Source: Patiria pectinifera (taxonomy: Eukaryota > Echinodermata > Asteroidea > Valvatida > Asterinidae). Taken from it: a stretch of 64,000 bases of DNA. Below the pieces are notes generated by a model that was not told the origin of the DNA, ran no database searches, and saw nothing but the letters and a program-made list of their open reading frames with translations. Every line of letters begins with the position of its first letter. Within the stretch, counting starts at the first letter, position 1. The stretch spans positions 4,402,001-4,466,000 of the forward strand of contig CM057136.1 in the NCBI GenBank assembly GCA_029964075.1, read 5' to 3'. Positions 45,462 through 58,300 of this stretch are shown piece after piece. A program made the translations under genes and the position numbers.

Positions 45462-45545
45462 TTATATATATCAATGTAATTTTTTTAATTTTTTTTAAGA
45501 GGTCAGACTTTTGGATTTATAAGCAATCAGACTCACCGGCCGGTG

Positions 45546-45725
45546 AGAGAGAGATCTTCAATACGAAAGATGTTTGGGGGTTGGCGCCATACCCCTCCCT
45601 GGGGGTTTTGTCTGGTGGGAGAGTGGGGATTTGGTTCGATGTCCTCCTCCCAAAAAAGGTCAATATTTACCCTGTACTACCCCCACACCAATGGCAAAGT
45701 CTGGTATCCGCTTTTCTCCCCTACT
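45546..45725. repeat. Right inverted repeat bracketing the Polinton-like element
   Basis: It is the reverse complement of 32,978-33,165 with about 85-90% identity by eye. It diverges outward after CTCCCCTACT, where this side has a G-rich stretch and a CGGGGGGCTTAAGCCCCCC hairpin instead of CAGTGGCGCACCC. Confidence 0.8.
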
Positions 45726-45871
45726 GGGGGGGAGGGGGGAGGGGGACGCCTCGGGGGGCTTAAGCCCCCCTTCCCGAAGAGGTTGTCAATTAATTTGTTT
45801 AGTCCCACGATTTGATCTTGGTGATTTGTATGTGGCCTATTCTCGACTAGTATATAATAGGGGTAAGGTGT

Positions 45872-46014
45872 CAGTGGCGAAACCAACGTAGTCCGCCCCC
45901 CAAAAAAAACTTCTGCGGCCAAAAACTATGGGCAAAATTTCTAAAAAAATGTAATTCTAAGAATATGAAGAAAAAAATGTGAGCCCCCCAACCAAATCCT
46001 GGGTTCGCCACTGC
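45872..46014. mobile_element. 143-bp MITE with CAGTGGCGAA termini
   Basis: Inverted ends CAGTGGCGAAACCA and AACCAAATCCTGGG-TTCGCCACTG enclose C- and A-rich DNA with two GCCCCCCAA-type blocks. No target duplication is evident. Confidence 0.6.
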
Positions 46015-47268
46015 GTAGCTATACCGGGCGGGGAAGCGCAAGGAGTCTGTGAGCCGAGCGCATACGACGGTCTTCCACTCTTAAGGGGTTTTTCCAAAGT
46101 TGGTGTGTTTCTGTCAACCCCCCCCCCCCCCCTTCAGTTGGGCTTTGGAATTAACAAAATAATAAGTTCTGTATCATGCAGGATGCATATATAAATGCAC
46201 ATGAACAAAAATGGCTGGGCTCTGTCACTTAGATTTTATTCATTTCTATTTCGGGGGGGGGGGCGGGATTCTCATGTTTTCCCCGGCCAGTTCACACCAT
46301 TGTTGCTACATTAGTTTTTCTTCAAAGAGGAGATAAGAGAAAGAAGTCATCATACCTGATAAAGGAAAGGTTATTTGTTTTTGCCTCTATCTCTTTAATC
46401 CTTAACTATCAAAACAAATCCTTGACAGGATTACTAGAGTTCAAGAAACAATGCCCAGTAAGAAAATATTTAACTAGTTGCACGTTTACCCCAAAAAAAT
46501 CTGCCATCAAAAAATAAACAAAAAATATGAGTACCTTCTATTCAAGCAAATGCTGCATAGTATGAAACCTTTTTGTTTCAAAGACAATATCAAAATATAA
46601 TCCTGCTCTGCAAAACATTGTGTTATGATACCCAGAGCTTAGTGATTGCATATGATGTTTGCATAATCAGTAAAGAAAAAAAAACAGTTCAGAGTAAGGT
46701 TATTGCTATACATGTATATCTAAAGATTAAATCATGTTTAAATCTGATAAGTTCAATAAAAATGAGTCAAATTATGATTTATAATTATAATAATAGTAGT
46801 AACAAAAATTACACCTGTTTCATGGTACCTTAAACTAAGATTATACAATATTTGCAAACACCAAAACACAAAATGATCAAGTAATCACGAAATTATTTAC
46901 TGGACTATGGAATGACAGTCTAAAGCATTCTGTAAAATCATATCTGGTATGTTGACATTTTCCAACACTGGCTGGCCGGCCAGCCAGCTGAAGAAAACTG
47001 TTTGTTTGTTTTTAACTGCTCCTTATTTGTGAAAAGCCTACCGATGATGACCCTGACTGTGACCTTGACCTTTTGATCCCCAAACCAATCCAACTTGCCT
47101 GTACTCAAGAGCACCCCCTTCTGCAGTTAGCAGCCCAAATCTCATTTCTACCTGATATTAAACAGGAGTAGAAAATGTTGCACAAAACAAGTTCCCAACT
47201 GGCCAAGTCAATACATTTTATGAGTCGTTTCACTAGTTAAATGGATGTTCTGTGAGAAAAAAAAATCA
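46015..47268. other. Intergenic DNA, no gene seen
   Basis: AT-rich with C- and G-homopolymers (about 46,118-46,133 and 46,253-46,262). There is a short palindrome GGCTGGCCGGCCAGCC near 46,971. Frames are short and unconvincing. Confidence 0.4.
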
Positions 47269-47276
47269 CCCTAAAT

Positions 47277-48639
47277 CAGGGTTGGACCTTAACTTCTTTT
47301 TCCACTAGCCAGCCGAGCTACTGAAACAGTGTCTCAACTAGCCTGCGGGCATTTTCACTGGTGGCCCGCATGTTTTTCTTGTATACCGTGTCTCATAAAC
47401 AAAAATGTGCGTACATGTAAAACGTGTATCATGAGGCAATGTTGTCAGCATGTTTAATAAACAGATCTAATAATTTAACCCGAAACAGTTAAAAAAAATT
47501 ATACACAAATTGATAAAGGTTTACTTTCTGAAAATCATGATTTGCATCATCACCTTCAGTTGAATGTATCCAAAACAAAAGAACTGATGATATTCGACTT
47601 TCGAAGGAAAGCAGAACGACATGAACCGCTCGTTCTGCATGACAAAGAGGTTGAATAGGTGGGAGAATACAAATATCTGGGAAGCACAGTTACTAACACA
47701 CTTGATTGGGCGAAAAACACAGAAGCTCTTCACAAAAAAGGGAATCAAAGACTGTACTTTTTGAGAACGCTGAATAATCGTCATGTACACAAGACAATTT
47801 TGGTCTTGTTCTATCGGGCCCTAATCCAAAGTGTGCTGACGTACAATCTGGCATGTTACTATGGAAATGCGACGCAGCTAAACAGGGACCGCTTAGATTG
47901 TGTAAGACGGGTGGCACAGCGTGTCATTGGACAAGACCTGCCTCCTATTAGTTATTTGCTTGAACAAAGAGTCATGACTAAAATAACAAAATCATGGGTG
48001 ATCAAAGTCATCCACTCAATGAGCACTACACATTCAATGGTTCTGGCATCAGGTTGCGTGTGCCACGCACGCACTGCACGCTTCTGTCAGTCATTCCCAC
48101 CAAACTCCATCCACATGTTCAACCAACTTGTCAAGAGATAACACAACCCTTGGTCATAAACATTTCTACATACCCTTTGTAACTGTTAACTTAAGCTGCT
48201 GCCAGTCATAGAATTAGACATTTTTTCATGTATATTGTTATGGTTATAGTATACACATGTAATATGGAAAAAATAATAATGGTATTAATTCACTTCTATT
48301 GGCTACTCATATTGTTAATTAAGTTTTTGTTAGTCATAAGTTCAAATTAGTGTTTGATATATTTGCAAATGGACAACATTGCAAATGTATAAGTATCTGT
48401 ATGTACTATCTCTATGTTTTAAATTGCAGTGCTGGTGGAAAGCAAATTTCCGCATGCTTATTGTGGACAATAAATTATCCTATCATATCATAATCATTTA
48501 TCTCTTCCCGTCCATTCATCTTTGCCGTATCCCAATAATGATCGACTCGCCAGCCAGGCTACTTAAGGCATAGTTTGACTAGCCCGCCGCTGTTTTGACT
48601 AGCATTTGGCTAGCGGGCTACCGGTAATTTCAAACCCTG
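47277..48639. mobile_element. hAT-like element with 8-bp target duplication, carrying a non-LTR RT fragment
   Basis: Ends CAGGGTTGGA and TTCAAACCCTG are flanked by perfect CCCTAAAT repeats (47,269-47,276 and 48,640-48,647). Subterminal regions share ACTAGCCAGCC/GACTAGCCCGC-type blocks. The CAGGG start and 8-bp duplication are hAT hallmarks. No hAT transposase is present; the middle is occupied by an RT remnant that must have inserted later or been captured. Confidence 0.9.
47540..48141 (+). pseudogene. Non-LTR retrotransposon reverse transcriptase, C-terminal fragment
   Basis: The plus frame reads HHHLQLNVSKTKELMIFDFR, a TAG at about 47,656, then VGEYKYLGSTVTNTLDWAKN, KGNQRLYFLRTLNNRHVHKT and LFYRALIQSVLTYNLACYYG. 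This is the thumb and following region of CR1/L2/Jockey-like RTs (N.SKT.E...DFR, YKYLG, QRL..LR, FYR..I.SVLTY). A frame change near 48,000 ends the match. Catalytic YxDD and endonuclease lie upstream and are absent. Confidence 0.85.
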
Positions 48640-48647
48640 CCCTAAAT

Positions 48648-49330
48648 ACTTGGAATTTATAGAATAGCAAAGAGTTAATGGAAAGCAACACCCCCCCCAC
48701 CAGTAAAATGTAACGTGAGTTACCATGGAATTGCTGTTCACGTAAAAATACTAATAACATCCAGTGTTAAAGACTGCAGATAGCACCAAAAAATAGGTTT
48801 TCATGATCAGTACATAAAAAAGCAATTGCAAGGTTAGTTTTACAACTAAATGTTGTAGCATATAATTTAAGATTAATAGGTTAAAAGTAGTCAAAATTAA
48901 GGTTATACAATATATATTAAAGTTTGTATTTTTTTATAAGTCCTATGATCATTATAATACTCAATTGTAGAAAATTCAATTCATGTTTTTCACAAAGGAG
49001 AAATTCAGTTCAAGCTCTAGCCACGAACTTGATTGACCCCTTCTTGATTGAGCATAGTCTGGTTCCCAGGCCAAAAGATTCTGACTATGAATCTTGGGTC
49101 AGGTTGCCTCTAGTATCTTTACAAAATAAATGTATACAAATGTCATCACTAAAACAGGAGGAATGCCTCATTTTTCCGTCAATCGGATCGCGCCTGGGTA
49201 TTTCCAAGTATAATATATTATCAACTGTCTAATTGCTTATTCAAAACATTAAAACTGAGTTGATAATGACGCTGGGATGCTTGTTGACCTCATTCGCTAT
49301 CCCCGTGGATCATGAGTCAGGACCTCATCA
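48648..49330. other. Region downstream of the MLKL-like gene, no gene seen
   Basis: It may hold the 3' UTR of the minus-strand kinase-like gene. I see no convincing coding sequence. Confidence 0.35.
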
Positions 49331-52300
49331 CTAACACCACGTTTCCTCCAAAGAAGCTGCAAAGATGGCAGACCAAAAATAAAAAGATTATCACTGCAAC
49401 TAGCGCTCATTACCATGGCAACGGACACTACAATGTAGCTTGGGTTTCAAAGTACTGTTTATTCTTTGGTAAAATAAATAGAATACTGCAGATGGTGTTC
49501 AAATTTTTAGAAAGTTTAAGAACCTCATTTCAAGTTTTAGTAATTTTTTTCACAAATAAGTTCCTTCTCTGAAAGAGAAGTTGGCCTTCTGGGCCGTAAC
49601 CCTGAAGCAGGGAGGAAGGGGGTTAAAAGTCTAGCCCCAATTTTGACAAGGGAAAACTTTTTCACCATCCATTTTCATCTCAACAAGTGTTAAATAAAGT
49701 TGCCAAGTACTTTAACTTGCCCATAGTTCAAATCCACGCCTTGTACGGAAGTTTATATTTCTAGCAGTTGCAGCAATCATATACTGTTTCGATTGGTTAT
49801 AGGCCTGCTATGTCTATCTCCACTACATCTTCAATTGCTCCTGAAATTACGAAAATGCACTTACATCTGAGCTTCTGAAGCCTGTCCACGATATCTGTTC
49901 CAGGAAAGAAACAAAGATAGGACGATTAATTCAGGATTTGTGGTTTACATTCAGCTGGAGATACACCATATTATAAAAAAAACTTGTGGTGTTCATTGGC
50001 TACATCCTCAAAAGAAACTGAAGGAGCAGCATCATTTAATGTGCCTGCAATTTAGGTTTGTTATTCTCATTTCGATGTCAACATGGGCACATTGGTGGAA
50101 ATATTCTGAAATTTGATCTTATAAGATTTGATGTTCCTGGAGTAGAAATATGGACCCACATTGACTCAGAGTCTCCGCAAGTCATTTCATGAAACTTTAT
50201 AGCGTATAATTTACTCCATCTAAAATGATTGCAAAAGCTACGCCATAATTTGTCGTGTAAATCGTGGACTTTCCATTTGTAATAAAGGAATCGAACCCGG
50301 GTCACAGAGGTGGAAGGCCAGGAAACTATTCCGCTACGTCAACCTGGCCCACCTCATTCCCTTGTGTGGATTACTTCAGATGCATTTCAGCTTCGGCACA
50401 TTCATTTTCGCATCGTTTGAATATAAATGCAAGTTTGCAAATAGCCATACAAAAGCCGAGTATAAATAAACAAACATGAATAACCCAGCAGGAGGTAGTT
50501 TAATGCAGGTATAGCTCTATGGGTAAACCCAGGCTTTGTAAACTCTTTTTTTACAATTTGATTCAAATGATTGGATTCAAGCATATTCATGAGGGAGCCA
50601 TTTTTGTCATGTTCCTCGACTGTATTTTATGAATTGTAAACTGTTGAACGGGATGGTGCCAGACTATTGATGCGTCCAAGCCTCACTTTAATTTTTTTTT
50701 AACTGTGGCTTAAAACATCAGGGTATGTATAATCACAAACGTTAAATTATTCATCACTAAGCCTAAGCAGACTGGTCTTAATTTGTAATTACAGTCGAAT
50801 CTCGTTCGGACCTAGCCAAATTGTTTGTTATATCAGAATTTTGTATTAAGATGAACATCAGTCCCATTCATTGTGCACATAAATGCACAGTCGGGACTAA
50901 GGCTTTATGTTTGTTATAACCAGAATTTTGTATTAACAGAGTTTGTACTAACGAGATTCGACTGTAACTTTATTTCATGGCTTTCATTTCTATTAGCAAG
51001 TTCCAAAAAATGAACTTTGTACCGTGCTTTCAATTTAACATGGCTGACTTGCGAATAAAGCCTATTTGGGGCAGATAAGTGTGTAGTTATCTGCCAGACT
51101 ATGTGCAAACAGTTGATGACTTCAATGCTTTTGGTCCAGATCCCAGGTAAAGAACAAAGTTCTTTACTGTGGATTGAGCAGCAGCAAGCAGACATACATA
51201 TAGGGCCATTGCCTGGCCGACATCAAATTAATAACTCACCACCTGCAATTGGCCGATCTTCGGGATCAAACTGTCTGCAATCATCAATCAACATCTTGAA
51301 TTCATCTGGGCAACCTTCAGGTACTGGCAGCTTGTTCTTTTTCTTGAGTACAAACTCCCTGATTTGAATGCCGTCCAAACCTTAGAAATAATGTTAAAAA
51401 TGACAAAAAGGAAAAGGAAAGAAATCATTAAAAGACATGAAAGAGTACAAGAAACTGTCAACACTAAATTTCAAGGGCTTTTTAAAAAGATATATTTTTC
51501 TCACTGCGAACAGTCTCTATGCGTGTGAATTTTAAAGGTGAAAAATTTAATGTGAAAAATTTGTCTAGAGATTACCATCATTTAGTTGTTCATATTGTAA
51601 CAATAACCCTCCATACAAGGATAGTACCAGTGATATGAACAACAGTGTCTGCAGTACTTTAATACCTCAATTATGACCATACAGGGGATTCATCTCATTG
51701 TTTATTTTGAATAATTATATAAGACTACTGGATTAGACCCCTTGCTCCTGTTTACAGGGATTAAGAGCCTTTGAATTCTTAAGTAGATTATAGCCCTTGC
51801 CCTCAACCATGGGCTGGGATCTCTATTGTTAAGCAAATACTTAAAAAGTGGTTCAAGTGGGTTACTTTTTGTTATTAGGAAACTCCTTAGATTGTTAGCT
51901 CCTTCACCATCAAAACGCCTGGGTCCCTTGGCTGCATGTGGACTTCCAGACTGGGCGTTGGCCGTGCATGTTGTTTTGTAATTCTTTGTACAATGTATAT
52001 GGGTACAGAAGGCACGTATGTTCATAGCCTATTGCCGGTGTAGTCACTTGGGGGTTACTTGCTGCACATGCGCAGTGTGAGACATCCACTAGTCTTCGCA
52101 TGTTGGCGACATTTTACCAACATATTCTGGCACAATGGTGGCATAAAATGTCCACAGTTTCCAGTATGTGAGTTTTCCCAAAGTTATACCCCGAAAGGAT
52201 ATACTCAAAATAAGATTCCAATAAAACTCACCATAATAATCAACTGGGCTACATTTTTTATCAAGGAATATTCGTTGCTTTCTTTTGCCATGAAAATTGA

Positions 52301-55300
52301 ACGTGAATCATACTGATAAAGAGCAAATCCATAATTGTGAATAAAAAAAAAATGTAGCTCCCTATTTATCACCTGGACGGGAACATTGACATTGCTGGCT
52401 TCACTTCCGTAGGTCTCCCTTATTTCTAAAAACTCAGATTTTTAAGGAAAATAAAATAAACATCTTTATCAACGAAAATCACTGCTTGCGAAAAGACTAC
52501 TACCGTAATTTTCGGAATATAAGCCGCGGCTTATACGTTGAATTTGCCCATGAAAATGTTTACTGCGGCTTATACACAGGGCGGCTTATACGCCGAGCCG
52601 TGAAGAATAAAAATGATATTCAAATGTATATTTAATGTACTGGTATAAGGAAAGATCTGTTGCTGAAATGAATCATCAATAAAGAAAGTCATAAACAAAC
52701 CGAAAGCACGTCCAACGAAAAGGTAAAAAGTACGGCTAGCGAAAGCTGTCTCTTTGACATCGACATCGACAACCGGCAGTACATGATCCTAGTGCAGTGT
52801 TGCATGCATGCTGCATGCCTTTCCCATGGACCACATCATTTGTTGTAATAAAGGGGTGTACTTTCTTGGGAACAATAATTACCAATATTTCTGCTGTTTA
52901 AAAACAGAAACTAATACTTTTTAGGGAGTTTCAAATATTTCTCTATTCAATAATCAGTTGTTCAATGTCACAATATAATTTTTTTTTCTTGAAATGTATT
53001 CAAGAAACGATGTAAAACTCAAAGCAGGGGCTAAAAATCACCCCTTACGAAATGAATGGATTCGTCCATAAAATTTTCAGCATCGTGTTGACTATTTTCG
53101 AAGAGAGTTACGATCGCAACTTGAATTTTGACGTTAGTAATCACAACAATTTGATAAGTTTTGTTGTAAAAACGGACCTGTTTATTCTTAGGACAAAACA
53201 AATCAGCGTCTGTTGCCACAAAGCAGCATTTGTAGCCTCCAGTCAGACGACACACGGTGGGTTACATATCTCAAGTGCTGGGGGAAAATGTTATCATTTG
53301 CCGGCGCTAGCTGCTGGGCCATGCTGAGACCGGACGGGGCAGCCGGTAGTAATTCCCGGTGTTTATTTCTCATCATCATTTCCATATTTGTTTGTATTAT
53401 TGTAAGAGTATCAACTGTGAATGATTTGATATAACTTTTGTGGTCCTTTTTATAGCTTTCGTAGTGTAAATGGAACTGGTTCAGGGCATTTTGACTAGAA
53501 TTTGGAGGCCCTACAAAATTGAAACCACTACGGTCGGTGCGGCTTATACGCCGGTGCGGCTTATACGCCGACTTCAAATCTTAATTTGCAGATTTTTGCG
53601 TACTGCGGCTTATACGCCGCGCGGCTTATATTCCGAAAATTACATCATTTGAATACGGAGCATCAATAGACCTATTGAAACAAAAATTCGAGTAAGAAAA
53701 GACTGATTATGTCTTGCCCTATTTAAGCCTTATTAATACCCCCGTCACACCGGAAGCGCGGTGCGACTACAGTTTTTGGTCAAAACCACCATCACCGTAG
53801 TGACACCGGCAGTAGTTTTTCATAGTTTTCCCCCTACCCGTCATACCCCCGTCACACCGGAGGTGCGGTGCCACTGCGGTGCTTGAATGGCATAAACCGC
53901 AGTGGCACCGCCATGATCGCCGTGGTTCCGCAGTGGTTCCGTCATTGATCACCGTAGCACCGCGGAAAACTGTCAAAACCGCGGACCTTCGCGATTGCAC
54001 GGCGGTTGTACTGCGGAGGCACGGCGGTGATAGAGGTCCTACTGCGGTCCTTGTACGGTGCCACTGCAGATTGGCCCAACCCGCGGTGGCACTGCGGAAG
54101 TTTTGAACATGTTCAAAGTTTACGCCGTGCCACCGCGAAGGTCCGCGGTTTTGACAGTTTTCCGCGGTGCTACGGCGATTAATGACGGAACCACTGCGGA
54201 ACCACGGCGATCATGGCGGTGCCACTGCGGTTTATGCCATACAAGCACCGCAGTGGCACCGCACCTCCGGTGTGACGGGGGTATAAGGGACAAAGGCTGA
54301 TGGCGTCGAGTGAGATACCTGGGCACAATAGACAAACTAAGTGGAAGACACAAACATACGTGATAGATAGGCCTGCACTGCTGTGGCTGAATCTGTTAAC
54401 ATGTAAGTTTCAGTTTCAATCTCATTTAGCTCCCTCCGACTGTTATTTATTTTTGTCTTTAATAAATTCTTGGAAATCATATTTTGCTTTCTATTTTCAA
54501 TTTCTGTGATTGTCCAAGATGGGGCGCTGTTACAATATTGTTTACTGGCTTTACTTTTTAAGGTCTGAGTCACAGAAAATCCCTCATGATTTTTAACATT
54601 TACAGAGAAATTGATATAGTTGTGTGAACGCATATGTTGTACTTTCTAACTATCTCTCCAAATATTATCAATTTGTGAGAAATCCGAACAAGGTCCCTTT
54701 TAACAAGATCCTATTCCTAAATGCTACGTAATTGTTAAACAGAATAAACATAATTTTATATTTAAATTTGTTAACTCACCTTCATATGGCTTTGATCCTG
54801 AAGCAATCTCCCACATCACAATTCCATAACTGGAAAAAAAAGATATGTTCTAATTAAATCTGTTCATTGAAATAAACCCAAAGATTTCTCCGTAACCCTT
54901 TCCTGTAACTAGTCACTGATGATGTTTTGAGCCAATTGATATTTGGAATGCTCAGTACCTCTCTCTTTCAGAAGAAGGAACAGCACCGAAACAACATCAT
55001 CAGCGAGTACCGAAAAAGCCTCCAGAAGCAATGTCAGCAGTGGCTACTGCCCCAACACAATACTCTTAACAAAGGGCTCTCTCATAATCCGGTAAACATG
55101 CGGATACCAGAATGTAATAGACCCAATGGCGCCACACCCACTAGGTAGAAGGCAAGCATTCAGAGCTGTGATAGAAGTTTTAAAAATACTACCAACATTC
55201 ATCTTCCAAAACACAACTTTTTCAACACGCAATTCAATGTAGTGGAACAATTAACTGGAACAAACTTCCCAATGGTATTAGAAACTCAACTACTGAAATT

Positions 55301-58300
55301 AAATTGTGCAATGTACCTGTACAATTGCTCTTTGTAAAATACTTCTCTGTATTACCTCACTGAGTTTGTTTAATCTTTATATCATTGTATACGTACCCTA
55401 TTTAGGCTTGTACCAATTGAATTTCTTTTTTCGTGATTAGTGTTTTGTTGTCCGAATGTTTTGTCTAGCTGTCCATTTTGTCTCGTAGCATCCCCAGCTC
55501 AATACAACAAGAATAAACCAAGAATTAAAATTGGTTGCCGAATAACCACAACAATTTTCAACATGTTCAAATTTGTCAGGGCGCTTCCCGATCTTTAACG
55601 ATCTTTCACTTGTGTTAATAGACTTTAGTGAACTCTACCAGCCTAAAAACCAATTAACGTCACAAAGTTGAGTATTCATTACTTGCACCCTGAGTATTTT
55701 GAACCAGTTCTTCCGATTTGAAAATTGCAGGCGTGTGGAAACCAACACATCTGGATTTTCTTGGCGTGTGATTACCGAGCGCCAAATCTGTGTTTCCAAG
55801 CTACTCCACTTAAGTAAGATTTGAGGCTTTGCATGGTGGAGACACTAAATAATGAAAGTTTTGTGGAAACACCATGTGCGAATAATTTCTCAACAAGGAG
55901 AATGGTTCTGAAAAGAACCAGAGTTTATACCTCTGGTTCTTTTCAGAACCATTCTCTTAGCTGAGAAATTTTTCGCACATGGTGTTTCCGCAAACCGTTC
56001 ATTATCTACTCCACTTACTTCAACATCCATGTCCTTCTCACCGTCGTGTCCTTGCACTTTGGCCTAATATTTGATTTTTTTTCTCTTCACTGAAGTAATT
56101 CAATTTCACAAACTACATTTTGCATGATTATACTGTAAATGTGACCCGCTCCAAAAAAAAGGGTATTAAATCACAAAAAAGTGAAATTGGGTAAAATACT
56201 GGAAAGCCCACAATGTAAGCTTTCGTTTTGGTATATAATAGAACCTCCCGTGCTGGAGATATGACGTAATTGCATGTGAATTACTTCCTTGGAGTTCGAT
56301 TTACACAACTGAGAAAACAGGCTTGAAATAGCCGGCTCTGTTGTACATTTGGGCAATATGCACCCAAAATTGTCTCTTTTTTTCCCCATTTTATTCATCG
56401 AAATCAACATTTCTGTGAATGAACCCTCAAAACATGAGGTATTTTAAATCACATTTTGATGAAATTTTCACTGTCTCAACATTGAGCAGGCCATTACACG
56501 ATAATGCACAGCACGAATTAATACCCATTTTTGTGAAGTGGGTCATAAATGTGTGCCGAGGTGTGCGGTACTGGCTGCGATTATTCGCACTTCTGAAGCA
56601 ATAGGCGTGTGATGGCGAGTGATGCTGTGCATGCAGGTGCGATCCCACGCGCCTCAAACCAGGACTGTTGAACTGAAATTGAACAATGAGATCCATTTGT
56701 AATTCACCTGTAGATATCCGAGCGTTTATCTGGCTCATAGTTGACATCCGCCCAACGTTCTGGACTGATGTAGTTCACAGTTTCTCCGACTCTTTGCTTG
56801 GATCTCCTTATGGATTCCTGGGTAGCAGCGAATCCAACTCCAGATATCTACAAGGTGTATAAAAAAATACACTTATTTTGTTTCCAATGTTTTACAATGG
56901 ATTCACTCTCAATGACTGTTGCTCACTGCTCATGTAAAATTCTTGTAATTGTAAACATGGTCAAGCATAAAAAAGTGTTAAACTTGATTCAAAATTACTG
57001 AACCAAATCTACATGTACATGAATACACAGACTGCCACCTCTTACTACAAAGTAAACAATAAATCAATACTTTTCTCTTAAGAATATACCAGCCCTTTTC
57101 AAAGGTTCCATAATGTGAAAATATTTGTTACTTAAAAATATGGGAAAGTCTTGAAATTGAGAACAGGCAACTTTCAAAGTTAAATGTTTAAAATGATCCA
57201 AGTTAATAAAGACACTTTCACTAACTTTCATTTTCCAGTTGTTATCAACCAGAAATACGTCACTGGTCACATCCCGATGCATTATGCTTGGTTCTGTGTT
57301 GTGCATACGGCACAGGCCTAGGGCTCCATCCAATGCCATCTGAACGCGTCTCTCCCAAGGCAGTATTGTCATGTCGGTACCATCCTTGTCAACAGAGTCC
57401 AGGACCTCACGCAAGCATCCCTTTGCCATGTACTCAAAGACAAGCAGATAGGGGTCTAAAATACAGTGGAAGAAATGGTATAGCGTGCAAGGCAAGGGTG
57501 ATCTGAATCATCGTGTCCCTTTATTACTAAACACTCATACAGATCCAGTTAACATAATTATGCACTGTGTAAATCCAAAGGATTTTATTGGGAATATACC
57601 GGTACCTGACTGCAAAGAACTAACAAAGGACAGAGTATCGAAAACAAATTTGCCCCTATCACACGCCCTCTAGTATTAAATCCATCCAAACCATACAAAA
57701 CCAACGGTATCAAGCTTAAAAATCTGGAATCTTTCTTGGGACAAAACATATGTGTCTATTTCTTGGCAGGTCTGAATTTCTGCAAGTTCTACAGGGGGTC
57801 TAACTTCTAAGGGTTTAGCCCCCCCCCCCCCCAAAAAGCCCCCCCAAAATTGAGTTTAGCCCCCCCAAAAAATGATTGGCCCAAATAAAAATGAAATAGC
57901 ATTAGTGAATGAGACTGTCAATTGTATTGATAGCAATAACATACATGTCCTGTAGCTATTCGTGAGGAGGCACTTGTACACCGTGACTATTAGGTAATAT
58001 AGTGTTTATGATTGCAGGATTTTATCAGCGCTTCCATTGAAAATATGGTTCGAGCCCCCCACCCACCCCCAACCATCCTCCTCCTATGGATTTTCGGAGG
58101 CTAAGAGTCCAGAGAAAAAAAAGGTGTACATTTCAGCACACCTCCCTGCAAAAATTCCCTGATCCACCCTTCTAGCCCCCCTAAAATATAGGCTCAAGAA
58201 CAGCGCCTGTTAGCCACTGTGAGAACGTCAACCAGTTTGACATGTCAATTAGAAAGAATGTTAAAAAAGCATACCCTTTTTGGTCCAGACACCCAACAGG

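Noticed and set aside
52505..53643. Possible coding gene inside the element (frames at 53,031-53,577)
   Set aside because: Overlapping frames on both strands, with no transposase motif.
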